NCBI GenBank assembly: GCA_915066865.1
Contig: CAJZEE010000044.1
Location: forward strand, 1 to 17,391
Direction: 5' to 3'
DNA length: 17,391 nt
Source of the DNA: an uncultured Veillonella sp.
GTDB lineage: Bacteria; Bacillota; Negativicutes; Veillonellales; Veillonellaceae
Position numbers and translations under genes: made by a program. Under the pieces are notes generated by a model. It was not told where the DNA came from, did not search any database, and was given only the letters and a program-made list of their open reading frames with translations. Of the stretch, positions 1-8,170 are shown one piece after another; position 1 is the stretch's first letter, and each line of letters opens with the position of its first letter.

Positions 1-732
1 TTTAAACATATAAGTTTTGCATATCCCGGAAAAGAACGAAATATACTCAATGATATTAATCTTAGTTTCAAAAAAGGTAAAAAATATGCAATTGTAGGCA
101 CATCTGGGAGTGGTAAGACGACATTGTTGAAACTGATTTTACGTTATTATGATAGTTATTTAGGAAGCATAACTTTTGATGAATATGACTATCATCAAAT
201 TAATGATGAAGTAGTGTATGACAATATCACTTATATGCAACAACATAGCGTAATGTTTAATGATACTTTGGAATACAATTTGACATTAGGCAATACTGTT
301 TCAGAGGAACTCCTATCTCAATCCATTGATAAAGCAAATTTAAAGGGGATTATAGAACGTTTGGATAAAGGAATTAAAACAATTGTTCAAGAGAATGGAA
401 ATAACTTCTCCGGTGGAGAGAAAAAGCGGATTGAAATATGTAGGGCACTTTTAAAACAATCGAATATTATTATAGTTGATGAGTTTTCTTTTGGCCTGGA
501 TAATCTTACAGCGAAAACTTTGGAACAGGAACTTGTAAGTCTTGATGCAACTGTTATTAATGTAACACATTTTTTAGAAAAAGATATTTTGAAACTGTAT
601 GATGAAATTATTGTGATAGAAGATGGAACTATTAAAGAGGTCGGCTATTTTGATGATTTGTATAAAAAGGGATTTCTATTCTATAGACTCATTGAAAAAG
701 GAGGGCTAATAAATGAACAGCATGCTTCATGA
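1..732 (+). CDS. ABC transporter ATP-binding domain, C-terminal part (5' end outside window)
   Basis: The frame is open from base 1, so this is the C-terminal 243 residues of a longer protein. It reads as a complete nucleotide-binding domain: Walker A GTSGSGKTT near residues 34-42, signature motif FSGGEKKR near 132-139, Walker B IIIVDEFS near 156-163, and the H-loop histidine in NVTHF. A methionine codon at 124 lies beyond Walker A and is not a credible start. Export-type ABC proteins usually fuse a six-helix membrane domain in front of this ATPase, and the missing N-terminus probably holds one (inference). It overlaps the next gene by 20 bases, so the two are co-translated. With a radical SAM peptide maturase next door, the likely role is export of a modified peptide across the inner membrane. 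Substrate unknown. Confidence 0.88.
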   Translation, partial: FKHISFAYPGKERNILNDINLSFKKGKKYAIVGTSGSGKTTLLKLILRYYDSYLGSITFDEYDYHQINDEVVYDNITYMQQHSVMFNDTLEYNLTLGNTVSEELLSQSIDKANLKGIIERLDKGIKTIVQENGNNFSGGEKKRIEICRALLKQSNIIIVDEFSFGLDNLTAKTLEQELVSLDATVINVTHFLEKDILKLYDEIIVIEDGTIKEVGYFDDLYKKGFLFYRLIEKGGLINEQHAS

Positions 733-1942
733 TAGAACATATTTATTTAATATTAAGGGAGTAAATATTATTGGCAATGGAGAAAATGGGGCAATAATAG
801 GATTAGATGATGCCGGTATAGACTTCGTTAATAGAATGAAAGCAGGCTTAATTGAAGAAGATACGCTTAATAATGATGAAAAACAAATTATGGCTGCATT
901 AAATGAGTTTGGTTATTTTAAAAAAGACACTAGTGTCTTGAAAAATGCCTATCTTCATGTGACGGATAGATGTAATTTAAGTTGTGTAGGTTGTTACTCG
1001 TATATAGAAGAAAGAAATACACAAAAAGATTTAACTACTGCACAGTTAAAGCATATTGTTGATCAATTAGCAGCTTGTGGGGTTGAGCGGTTAGTTATAT
1101 CAGGTGGAGAACCTTTTATAAGAAATGATATGGCAGACATTTTGGCACATATTAAAAAACATAATATAAGTGTTGCGGTCATTACTAATGGTACAATGGA
1201 TTGGAATCGAGTAGAGAAAGCAATCCCCTTCATTGATAGTTTAAGTGTATCTGTAGATGGATATAATAGAGAAACCAGATTTATCAGAAATGAAGGAATA
1301 ATGGGCAAGGTCTTAGATTTTGTGGAACACTTTAAGAGTCTTGTACATGTTCATTTGATATTTACTTTACATAAAAAGAATATTAAATATATGAGAAATT
1401 ATATTCGGCTGGCTGAAGGTTTAAAAGTATCCTTTAATTTCAGTATATTTACAGTCGATCCATATGATAAAACTTTCTCAGACTTTATTTTAGATGATAA
1501 TGATATTTATGAAATTGTAAAAGTAATTAATGAAGGAGACAATGTTTATATAGAAGATAGTGTTATTAATGGAAATAGTGATGGAATAGAGGGTCTATGT
1601 TGTAAAGTGGGCTGTGGATTGGGTTGCAAAATGGTTAGTATTGCAGCAAATGGAGAGGTTTATCCATGCCATATGCTTCATAAGGATACTATGAAGATGG
1701 GGGATATTAAAACGGATTCTTTGAAGAATATTCTAAAAAATAAGGAATCTATATGGTCTCATATGACAGTAGATAATGTTAAAGGTTGTAGTAGTTGTGA
1801 CTATAAATATATGTGTGGCGGAGGTTGTCGAGGAAGATCTTACTTATATGATAATGTTATAGACAATAAAGATCCATTCTGTATGTTAACAAAGTTATAT
1901 TTAGAACAGCGAACTAAAGTTTTTGAAAATTTTACAAAGTAA
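713..1942 (+). CDS. Radical SAM/SPASM peptide maturase
   Basis: A 409-residue enzyme with the radical SAM motif C87-x3-C91-x2-C94 (DRCNLSCVGC), which binds the [4Fe-4S] cluster that cleaves S-adenosylmethionine. SGGEP near residue 130 is the usual SAM-contact motif. The C-terminal third is a SPASM region rich in cysteines (GLCCKVGCGLGCK, then YPCH, CSSC, MCGGGC and a final FC), enough for auxiliary iron-sulphur clusters. The first 80 residues before the barrel resemble the peptide-recognition segment of such maturases. Enzymes of this architecture install crosslinks such as thioethers in ribosomal peptides; the exact chemistry cannot be told here. The start at 713 has AAAGGAGGG about eight bases upstream and overlaps the ABC gene. 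ATG at 722 is a weaker alternative. No precursor peptide is visible in the window. Confidence 0.87.
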   Translation: MNSMLHDRTYLFNIKGVNIIGNGENGAIIGLDDAGIDFVNRMKAGLIEEDTLNNDEKQIMAALNEFGYFKKDTSVLKNAYLHVTDRCNLSCVGCYSYIEERNTQKDLTTAQLKHIVDQLAACGVERLVISGGEPFIRNDMADILAHIKKHNISVAVITNGTMDWNRVEKAIPFIDSLSVSVDGYNRETRFIRNEGIMGKVLDFVEHFKSLVHVHLIFTLHKKNIKYMRNYIRLAEGLKVSFNFSIFTVDPYDKTFSDFILDDNDIYEIVKVINEGDNVYIEDSVINGNSDGIEGLCCKVGCGLGCKMVSIAANGEVYPCHMLHKDTMKMGDIKTDSLKNILKNKESIWSHMTVDNVKGCSSCDYKYMCGGGCRGRSYLYDNVIDNKDPFCMLTKLYLEQRTKVFENFTK

Positions 1943-1954
1943 TGAGGTGATAAT

Positions 1955-2209
1955 ATGGCTTTTGGTGCAGAAACAATTACAAGATGGCAAAATAAACTTG
2001 TTCAATATTTTCATGATAATGGTGCTTGTTCAGAGGATTCAGCATTATCAGAATATGAGGTTTTACAGGCCAGTGCCATTAATAAACGGACCTTACGTAT
2101 ATTGATTCGTGAAGGGGTTATTGTGAAATGTTCCAAAGGGTTATATTTAGATGTAGATAAATGGGATACTTTTAAGCATTCTATAAAGCGATTTTTTCTT
2201 ATATGTTAG
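1955..2209 (+). CDS. Small winged-helix-like protein
   Basis: An 84-residue gene 12 bases after the radical SAM gene, with an excellent ribosome site (GAGGTGAT, 1944-1951) before ATG 1955, so it is probably translated from the same transcript. The middle reads like a helix-turn-helix (EVLQASAINKRTLRILIREG) followed by a short beta wing (VIVKCSKGLYLD), as in small winged-helix DNA-binding domains and the N-termini of some antitoxins. The last residues (KRFFLIC) look abrupt, so the protein may be the stump of a longer one. It could regulate the peptide cluster or be a remnant. I do not recognise a named family. A 60-residue frame at 1923-2105 overlaps it and is a shadow. Confidence 0.6.
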   Translation: MAFGAETITRWQNKLVQYFHDNGACSEDSALSEYEVLQASAINKRTLRILIREGVIVKCSKGLYLDVDKWDTFKHSIKRFFLIC

Positions 2210-2284
2210 TTGGAATATTTTAAATACTAGAGGTATACGAACAAATAAGTATAATGAGTCTATTAGTATAAATAGAATATATAT

Positions 2285-2314
2285 TTGACAATTATGTTGT
2301 TTCCAGCCTATAAT
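2285..2314 (+). promoter_or_regulatory. Promoter of the ileS T-box transcript
   Basis: A perfect TTGACA (2285-2290) is separated by 18 bases from a perfect TATAAT (2309-2314), a near-ideal housekeeping sigma-factor promoter. Transcription would start around 2321, just ahead of the T-box leader. Confidence 0.85.
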
Positions 2315-2320
2315 TATCTA

Positions 2321-2553
2321 TTATATGAATATTGCGTTGAAAAAGACGGCATGTCTCAGACGGATTTTGTAGAGACCAAACTCATGGGCTGAAAGGTTTG
2401 GAAATCTAGAGATGTGCGGATCACTTTGGAGCAAGCGGCAACGCCGCCGGTGAACACCGTTATATGTCTAAGTGGCTTTCACAAGTAACGAGAGTCAGTA
2501 GGGTGGTACCACGGATATGACGTCCGTCCCTTCGGGGGCGGGCGATTTTTTTA
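2321..2553 (+). promoter_or_regulatory. T-box riboswitch controlling ileS (isoleucine)
   Basis: The leader holds the conserved T-box sequence AGGGTGGTACCACGG at 2500-2514, which pairs with the CCA end of uncharged tRNA and forms the antiterminator. The upstream part folds as a long Stem I region. An ATC triplet at 2420-2422, in the descending strand of that stem, is the probable isoleucine specifier and agrees with the downstream gene. The leader ends in a Rho-independent terminator. Uncharged isoleucine tRNA is expected to favour readthrough into ileS. The T-box and gene match are firm; the exact specifier position is inferred by eye. Confidence 0.9.
2521..2552 (+). terminator. T-box attenuator terminator
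   Basis: A ten-base-pair stem (CGTCCGTCCC with GGGGCGGGCG, two G-U pairs) closes a TTCG tetraloop at 2521-2544 and is followed by seven T. It competes with the antiterminator formed by the T-box sequence just upstream. Confidence 0.9.
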
Positions 2554-2570
2554 TGTAAAAGGAGCACATC

Positions 2571-5405
2571 ATGGATTACGGTAAGACGTTACATTTGCCT
2601 GAAACAGAATTCCCAATGCGCGGCAATTTGCCTAAGCGTGAACCAGAAATCTTAAAATTCTGGGAGGACAACAAGATTTATCAAAAACGTTTGGAATTGC
2701 GTAAAGACGCAAAACCTTTCATTTTGCATGATGGCCCTCCATATGCGAACGGTAAATTGCACATCGGTCATGCCCTCAACAAAACGTTGAAGGATATCAT
2801 TATGAAATACAAGACTATGACTGGTCACTATACGCGTTATATCCCAGGTTGGGATACGCATGGTTTGCCAATCGAGCATGCGGTTATCAAAAACACAGGT
2901 CTTAACCGTCATGAAATGGCTCCATTGGACTTGCGCAATAAATGTAAGGAATATGCATTGGAGTGTGTAGAAACACAAAAACAAGACTTCATTCGTTTTG
3001 GTGTATTAGGCGAATGGGATCGTCCGTATTTGACATTGCGCCCTGAGTTCGAAGTAAAACAACTTGGTATCTTCGGCGAAATGGCAAAACGCGGACACAT
3101 CTATAAAGGTCTTAAAACTGTATACTGGTGCACTCACTGCGAAACTGCATTGGCAGAAGCAGAAATCGAATATGCTGAGAAAAAATCCTTCTCCATCTAC
3201 GTAAAATTCCCTTACGTATCCGAGAAAAAGGTAACATTGCCAGCTGGTGTAGATCCAAAACAAGCATTTGCTGTTATCTGGACAACTACTCCTTGGACAA
3301 TGCCTGCCAACGTAGCAATCTCCGTTAACCCTGATCTTGAATATGGCTGGGTAAAAGTAGGCGAAGAATATTACTTGATGGCTACTGAGCTAGTTGATGC
3401 GGCGATGAAAGATATCGGTATCGAAGACTACGAAATCGTAAATCGCTTCTCTGGTGCAGATTTAGAATTGGCTGAATTCAAACATCCATTTGTTGAACGT
3501 AATGCTACAGTATTGTGTGGTGACCATGTAACACTTGAAGCAGGTACTGGTTGCGTACATACAGCACCTGCACACGGTGAAGATGACTTTAACATCGTTA
3601 TGCGTTATAACAAGGAAGGCAAAACTGAACTTCCTATCGTATCTCTTGTTAATGAAACTGGTAACTACACAAAACAAGTAGACGACAACCGTTATGGCGA
3701 TACTGAATTCCCATTGGCTGGCGTAGAAATCCACGATGCAGAAGTGCCTGTAATCAAAATCTTGGCGCACAACAATGCATTGCTTCATAAATCCAGCTTG
3801 CGTCACCAATACGCTCACTGCTGGCGTTGTAAAAATCCTGTCATCTACCGTGCTACAGAACAATGGTTCTCCTCTGTAGATGGGTACCGTCAACAAGCTC
3901 TTGATGCAATCGACAATCAAGTGCAATGGATTCCTAAATGGGGCCATGACCGCATCTTCAACATGGTGCGCGACCGCGGTGACTGGGTAATTTCTCGTCA
4001 ACGTATTTGGGGCGTGCCAATTCCTATTTACTATTGTGAAAGCTGTGGCGAGCACATCATCAACGATGATACTATCAAAGCTTTACAAGAAAAAGTAGCC
4101 GTAGAAGGCTCTGATGCTTGGTGGGCTCACAGTGCAAAAGAATTGTTACCAGAAGGTTTCAAATGTCCTCATTGCGGTCATGATGAGTTCAAAAAAGAAA
4201 CAGATATCATGGACGTATGGTTTGACTCTGGTTCCTCTTGGTCTGGCGTACTTGAAGTTAACGGCTTAGATGTGCCATGTGCTATGTACCTTGAAGGTTC
4301 TGACCAACATCGTGGTTGGTTTAACTCTTCCTTGTTAACTGCAGTAGCAACAACTGGTAAAGCACCATACAACTCCGTATTGACTCACGGCTTCGTTGTG
4401 GACGGCGAAGGTCGCAAAATGTCTAAATCTGTAGGTAATACAGTAGCACCTAGCGACATTATCGACGTATACGGCGCTGATGTTATGCGTTTGTGGGTAT
4501 CTTCCGCGGATTACCAAGCAGACGTACGTTTGTCCAAAGACATCGTAAAACAATTATCCGAAGTATATCGTAAGATCCGTAATACATTCCGCTTCTTGCT
4601 CGGTAACTTGGATGACTTCAATCCGAACACCGATAAAGTGGCTTACGCAGACATGTCCGAATTCGATAAATGGGCATTATTGCGCTTAGAAGAAGTACGT
4701 CAAAAGGTTACTGATGCGTACGAAAACTATGAATTCCACATGTTGTACCATGCAATTCATAACTTCTGTACAGTAGACTTGAGTTCCATCTACCTTGATG
4801 TAATGAAAGATACTATGTATGCTGAAAGCAAAAACAACGTAGCTCGTCGTTCTGCTCAAACAGCGATGTATGAAATCTTGAAAACATTGGTAGCCATGGT
4901 ATCTCCAGTGCTTTCCTTTACAGCAGAAGAAGTTTGGAAATACATGCCTAAAGAAGAGGGTATGCGCGAATCCGTTATGCTTCAAGATTGGCCACAAGGT
5001 CATCCAGAACACTTCAACCAAGAATTGGCTGACAAATGGAACCAATTGTTAGACTTGCGTACATCCGTACAAAAAGCTTTGGAACTTGCGCGTCAAGACA
5101 AAACAATTGGTCACCCATTGGATGCATCCGTTACGGTATACGCTGAAGGCGCTACATTTGATGCATTGAATGCTCTTGGTGAAGAAGGCTTGGCTAAACT
5201 CGTTATCGTATCCGAAGCTCACATCGTGAACGGCGCTGCACCAGCAGAGGCTGTAAAAGACGAAGAAACCGGCGTTGCAACAGTTGTTGTTGCCTCTGGT
5301 CTCGAAAAATGTGAACGCTGCTGGATCCACCGCGATACAGTAGGTCAAGATAGTGAACATCCTACACTTTGTGCACGCTGTGCCAGCGTTGTAAAAACAC
5401 TATAA
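2571..5405 (+). CDS. ileS: Isoleucyl-tRNA synthetase
   Basis: A class I synthetase that charges isoleucine onto its tRNA in the cytoplasm and hydrolyses misactivated valine in an inserted editing domain. At 944 residues it has the usual bacterial length. Visible signatures are GPPYANGKLHIGHALN with HIGH at 64-67, the editing-domain motif WTTTPWTMPAN near 237-247, the WFDSGSSW segment, and KMSKS at 616-620. A C-terminal zinc knuckle has cysteines near 914, 917, 934 and 937, typical of the bacterial IleS type. Extra CxxC pairs (CESCG, CPHCG) are in the middle. The start at 2571 follows AAAAGGAG. The gene stands alone behind an isoleucine T-box and ends at a strong terminator, so its expression should respond to tRNA charging. 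Confidence 0.98.
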   Translation: MDYGKTLHLPETEFPMRGNLPKREPEILKFWEDNKIYQKRLELRKDAKPFILHDGPPYANGKLHIGHALNKTLKDIIMKYKTMTGHYTRYIPGWDTHGLPIEHAVIKNTGLNRHEMAPLDLRNKCKEYALECVETQKQDFIRFGVLGEWDRPYLTLRPEFEVKQLGIFGEMAKRGHIYKGLKTVYWCTHCETALAEAEIEYAEKKSFSIYVKFPYVSEKKVTLPAGVDPKQAFAVIWTTTPWTMPANVAISVNPDLEYGWVKVGEEYYLMATELVDAAMKDIGIEDYEIVNRFSGADLELAEFKHPFVERNATVLCGDHVTLEAGTGCVHTAPAHGEDDFNIVMRYNKEGKTELPIVSLVNETGNYTKQVDDNRYGDTEFPLAGVEIHDAEVPVIKILAHNNALLHKSSLRHQYAHCWRCKNPVIYRATEQWFSSVDGYRQQALDAIDNQVQWIPKWGHDRIFNMVRDRGDWVISRQRIWGVPIPIYYCESCGEHIINDDTIKALQEKVAVEGSDAWWAHSAKELLPEGFKCPHCGHDEFKKETDIMDVWFDSGSSWSGVLEVNGLDVPCAMYLEGSDQHRGWFNSSLLTAVATTGKAPYNSVLTHGFVVDGEGRKMSKSVGNTVAPSDIIDVYGADVMRLWVSSADYQADVRLSKDIVKQLSEVYRKIRNTFRFLLGNLDDFNPNTDKVAYADMSEFDKWALLRLEEVRQKVTDAYENYEFHMLYHAIHNFCTVDLSSIYLDVMKDTMYAESKNNVARRSAQTAMYEILKTLVAMVSPVLSFTAEEVWKYMPKEEGMRESVMLQDWPQGHPEHFNQELADKWNQLLDLRTSVQKALELARQDKTIGHPLDASVTVYAEGATFDALNALGEEGLAKLVIVSEAHIVNGAAPAEAVKDEETGVATVVVASGLEKCERCWIHRDTVGQDSEHPTLCARCASVVKTL

Positions 5406-5406
5406 T

Positions 5407-5488
5407 AAAAAAAGACCATCCTGTTGAACTTCACTTCCCAAAATTGTGTCCAATTTTGGGGGAGCAGCTCATTGGGGATGGTCTTTTT
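5407..5488. terminator. Bidirectional terminator between ileS and the Sel1-like gene
   Basis: Outer arms AAAAAAAGACCATCC (5407-5421) and GGATGGTCTTTTT (5476-5488) pair and give a T-run on each strand, so the structure can end both converging genes. The minus-strand stop codon (5487-5489) overlaps one arm. The loop is unusually large because it contains a second palindrome, listed separately. Confidence 0.88.
5425..5471. repeat. Palindromic repeat element, copy 1, inside the ileS terminator
   Basis: An imperfect inverted repeat with core CCCAAAATTG-TGTC-CAATTTTGGG and arms extended by TGAACTTCACTT on one side and GGAGCAGCTCA on the other. It forms the apical part of the ileS terminator hairpin. 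A close relative of its core lies in inverted orientation at 15231-15256, suggesting a dispersed small repeat. Confidence 0.6.
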
Positions 5489-7859
5489 ATGTTTGTAAAT
5501 CCTTTGGTACTGTTAATTGTTTCCAATTATCTAGCTCAGGAATTTCCAAGGTATTTATTGTTTTTTGAATCCAATAATTTAAAGACACTTCGTTTCCCAC
5601 ATATTGTTCAAATAAGTAGGTGTTGCCAGGCGTGTCTTGTTGGTTTCCATCTTCATCGATGGTGTGACGGGCGGATTCTTTTAGATAGAGCTGCACTCTA
5701 AATGGGGTCGACTGATTGCCTTTAAAAATAAAATAGGATGGGCCCACAAAGTCATGGGTGCGAATATTAATTTGTTCGTATTTTTTCTCTTTCAACCCTT
5801 GCAAGGCAGTCTGAATCATAGCGTTCGCATCGTCGTATTCCTCTAACAAGAATGGCTGTTGATCAACATCGAGCACGTAGTGCCAGGTCGGCTTTTCTTC
5901 ATTCTTTTCGATGGACCAGTTCTCTTCGAGGCTAGGCAAGTGACGATTATGGTAAAGCTCTTTTAATAGGCTTAAGGTATTGTCTTTGTTGAATACGGCC
6001 TTATAAGCGATTTCATGTCCTTCTGTTGGATCATAACCGTGTAGCCTTACTTGATAATGATTTCGTAGCATCCGCGTTACATCGAGCTTGAAGATATTGC
6101 TCAATGCATCTGGGACGGATAGAAAACGATTGTAAAAGCTGAGCTTCATTTCTTCTTGTGACTCTAACGCTGTTTCGATGGTTTGCCAGTCGTACAAAGT
6201 CGTATCCCACAGGAAGTCGTCCATAGTCACAGATAAACGGGCCGCATCTTGAGGCCAGGTGGAAGGAGCAAGGCGTGCCGTTGAAGTAGATTCGGTAATG
6301 CCTTCTTTATACTGCCAGTGACCATCCACCTCTTGAAAGGCTGTTAATCGTTCTTCTGCTTCATCATCGATGGGAATATCTTTTAGTTCCGGATCTAAAT
6401 TGGCTTTGTGAGACAAAATATATTGATGGGATTGCTCGTAATAGGATACGGCTTGATCTAAATCTGGTTTGCCTGTTACATACCCTTTTTCGTAGGCATA
6501 GCCCAAGGCAACACGTGTTAAAGCGCGCGTAATATCGTAGAAAAGAATGCGATCTTCCTCTTCGAAGGCGCGTTGTTCCTCATCTAAGACACGCAGTAAC
6601 GATTGTACACCGAAGCGAATGTTTTTCGTCACCCCTAAACCGTGGATTCGCATATAACCAATATAGGGCAAGGCGAACATAAAACGATCTTTTGTAGCCG
6701 CCATATGTGTTAAGTCTGCAATGAGGCCCCAGTCGAGAGGCAGGTGCCCTATGTGAAAGATATAGCCAAAGGCCGCCTGTAAGGCGGTGTAGCCCGCATC
6801 ACTAAACTCTTTTGTTGCCGCACGGCGGTAGAGACCTATGGCTTTTACCGGATCGTAGGGGATAGTACAACGTAAATGTTTGGCATCATAAAAATGATAG
6901 TAATAATCCGCTAATTCTGCGATGCTTTCAGATTGACCTAAGGCGGCACCTTTAGTGAACCACGTGAACGCATCCTCAAATTTACCGTTTTCGTGGCAGT
7001 CGAGGCCTGTATATAACATCATGGCAGGGTTGCCAAGTTCGGCCGCAGTCCTAGCGACACGGCGCGCATTGCTGAAATCGGCTTCATCGATATAGATATT
7101 GCGCAAGTTCCCTTGGAACATAGCAAGACCGTTGTCGAGGGCCTTGTTAAACCACTCTTTCGCAAGGTTAGATGCATTTTCTTGCAATGTTTCATCTGGC
7201 ACAGTGCCTTGCAAAGCGGCGATGCGATCCTGCACAGAGTTTGCTGTAAGGCTTCTTTGAATGCGTTTGGTCCAACTCATAGGCGGAGGTGTTAGCATAG
7301 TTTCAGCGGAGCTGATGCGATTGTCATCACGCCAGAAAAAGACATTGCCTATAACATATTGGCAATACGCATCGCCTTGGTTTGCGTAATCATAGACAAT
7401 GCGAAATGCTTCGTCGAAGGAAATTTGCATATCCTTCTCCACGGTAGGTGTAATGGAGCCTTTGATGCGCAAAGCTTGTAATGTGCCGATAGGGCTACAG
7501 CGGCGAATGCTGTCATGCAAGCATTGATATGTGCGCATATTATCCTCTGGGAAGTTAGACTCTTCCCAGGTAAAGCGAGGGCCTGCATAGACGCGTGCCA
7601 AGAGTGCATAGGCGTCACCTAGCTCTCGAGCCTCTGGATCATTGGCTATCTTGAGAGCACCCTCTTTATTGTCTATATCACTTTCAAGACGGCTTGTCTT
7701 GTCGTTTCGTAAGGCTCTATCTTTTAGTTGACTGGGATTTTGCTGATTATTGACGATGAGCTCCAATTGACGCAAGCCTTCTTGAGCCAGTTTTTGATTA
7801 TAGGATGTAAAAATCATGTGGAAGACCTTTTGCAGGCGTTCCGTAAAGTACTGTGCCAT
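5487..7859 (-). CDS. Large Sel1/TPR-like repeat protein
   Basis: A 790-residue protein without signal peptide or membrane segment. The start at 7859 is preferred over an upstream ATG at 7895 because AAGGAGG sits four bases before it. Residues about 75-200 and 230-430 contain Sel1-like helical repeats: KEWFNKALDNGLAMFQ, AARTAAELGNP-like pairs, AFTWFTKGAALGQSESIAELADYY, KAIGLYRRAATKEFSDAGY and a GVTKNIRFGVQSLL unit. Such repeats are protein-protein scaffolds. The last 300 residues are different, probably mixed alpha/beta, ending in a segment with many aromatic and beta-prone stretches that I do not recognise. It is a single-gene unit with its own promoter, converging on ileS. A scaffold or stress role is only a guess. 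Confidence 0.85.
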   Translation of the reverse strand: MAQYFTERLQKVFHMIFTSYNQKLAQEGLRQLELIVNNQQNPSQLKDRALRNDKTSRLESDIDNKEGALKIANDPEARELGDAYALLARVYAGPRFTWEESNFPEDNMRTYQCLHDSIRRCSPIGTLQALRIKGSITPTVEKDMQISFDEAFRIVYDYANQGDAYCQYVIGNVFFWRDDNRISSAETMLTPPPMSWTKRIQRSLTANSVQDRIAALQGTVPDETLQENASNLAKEWFNKALDNGLAMFQGNLRNIYIDEADFSNARRVARTAAELGNPAMMLYTGLDCHENGKFEDAFTWFTKGAALGQSESIAELADYYYHFYDAKHLRCTIPYDPVKAIGLYRRAATKEFSDAGYTALQAAFGYIFHIGHLPLDWGLIADLTHMAATKDRFMFALPYIGYMRIHGLGVTKNIRFGVQSLLRVLDEEQRAFEEEDRILFYDITRALTRVALGYAYEKGYVTGKPDLDQAVSYYEQSHQYILSHKANLDPELKDIPIDDEAEERLTAFQEVDGHWQYKEGITESTSTARLAPSTWPQDAARLSVTMDDFLWDTTLYDWQTIETALESQEEMKLSFYNRFLSVPDALSNIFKLDVTRMLRNHYQVRLHGYDPTEGHEIAYKAVFNKDNTLSLLKELYHNRHLPSLEENWSIEKNEEKPTWHYVLDVDQQPFLLEEYDDANAMIQTALQGLKEKKYEQINIRTHDFVGPSYFIFKGNQSTPFRVQLYLKESARHTIDEDGNQQDTPGNTYLFEQYVGNEVSLNYWIQKTINTLEIPELDNWKQLTVPKDLQT

Positions 7860-7899
7860 TAGGCCTCCTTTTATACATGTATACAGTAAATACATATTT

Positions 7900-7928
7900 A
7901 TTATATAACGAACGCGAGGTACCGTAAA
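7900..7928 (-). promoter_or_regulatory. Promoter of the Sel1-like gene
   Basis: On the minus strand TTTACG (7923-7928) and a perfect TATAAT (7900-7905) are 17 bases apart. The start would lie near 7893, giving a short leader that contains the palindrome TATACATGTATA (7872-7883). Confidence 0.75.
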
Positions 7929-7960
7929 AGAGAAAATACTAGTATATCTGTATGTTCTCT
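7929..7960. repeat. Inverted repeat next to the Sel1-like gene promoter
   Basis: Arms AGAGAAAATAC (7929-7939) and GTATGTTCTCT (7950-7960) match with one mismatch across a ten-base spacer, and the perfect palindrome ATACTAGTAT (7936-7945) overlaps the left arm. The repeat abuts the -35 box, a plausible activator or repressor site. Apart from this, the promoter and the terminator at 8069-8136, nothing is seen between 7860 and 8170. Confidence 0.4.
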
Positions 7961-8068
7961 ATTGATATCATACTGCTATAGGTTACCTGTTCTCACAATA
8001 TACTAGCCTATTTCTAATTTATATCTATGCATAATACGGAGTCTTCAGCATGTATTGGATTCAAATGA

Positions 8069-8136
8069 TAAAAAAATCCCCTCTGAAGAAAATCTGCTGT
8101 CACAAATTTTATGTGATGTCTGCAATCTTTCAGAGG
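8069..8136 (-). terminator. Terminator of the amino-acid-binding protein gene
   Basis: On the minus strand AACCCCTCTGAA (8125-8136) pairs with TTCAGAGGGGATT (around 8074-8086), followed by a run of seven T. An inner hairpin built from TCACA/TGTGA is in the loop. It lies about 35 bases beyond the stop codon at 8171. Confidence 0.85.
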
Positions 8137-8170
8137 GGTTATTATGTATCCTAGTTCTTAGGAATACATA

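Noticed and set aside
3462..4055. 197-residue minus-strand open frame inside ileS
   Set aside because: It is the antisense of a highly conserved synthetase gene, with cysteine- and phenylalanine-rich composition typical of shadow frames.
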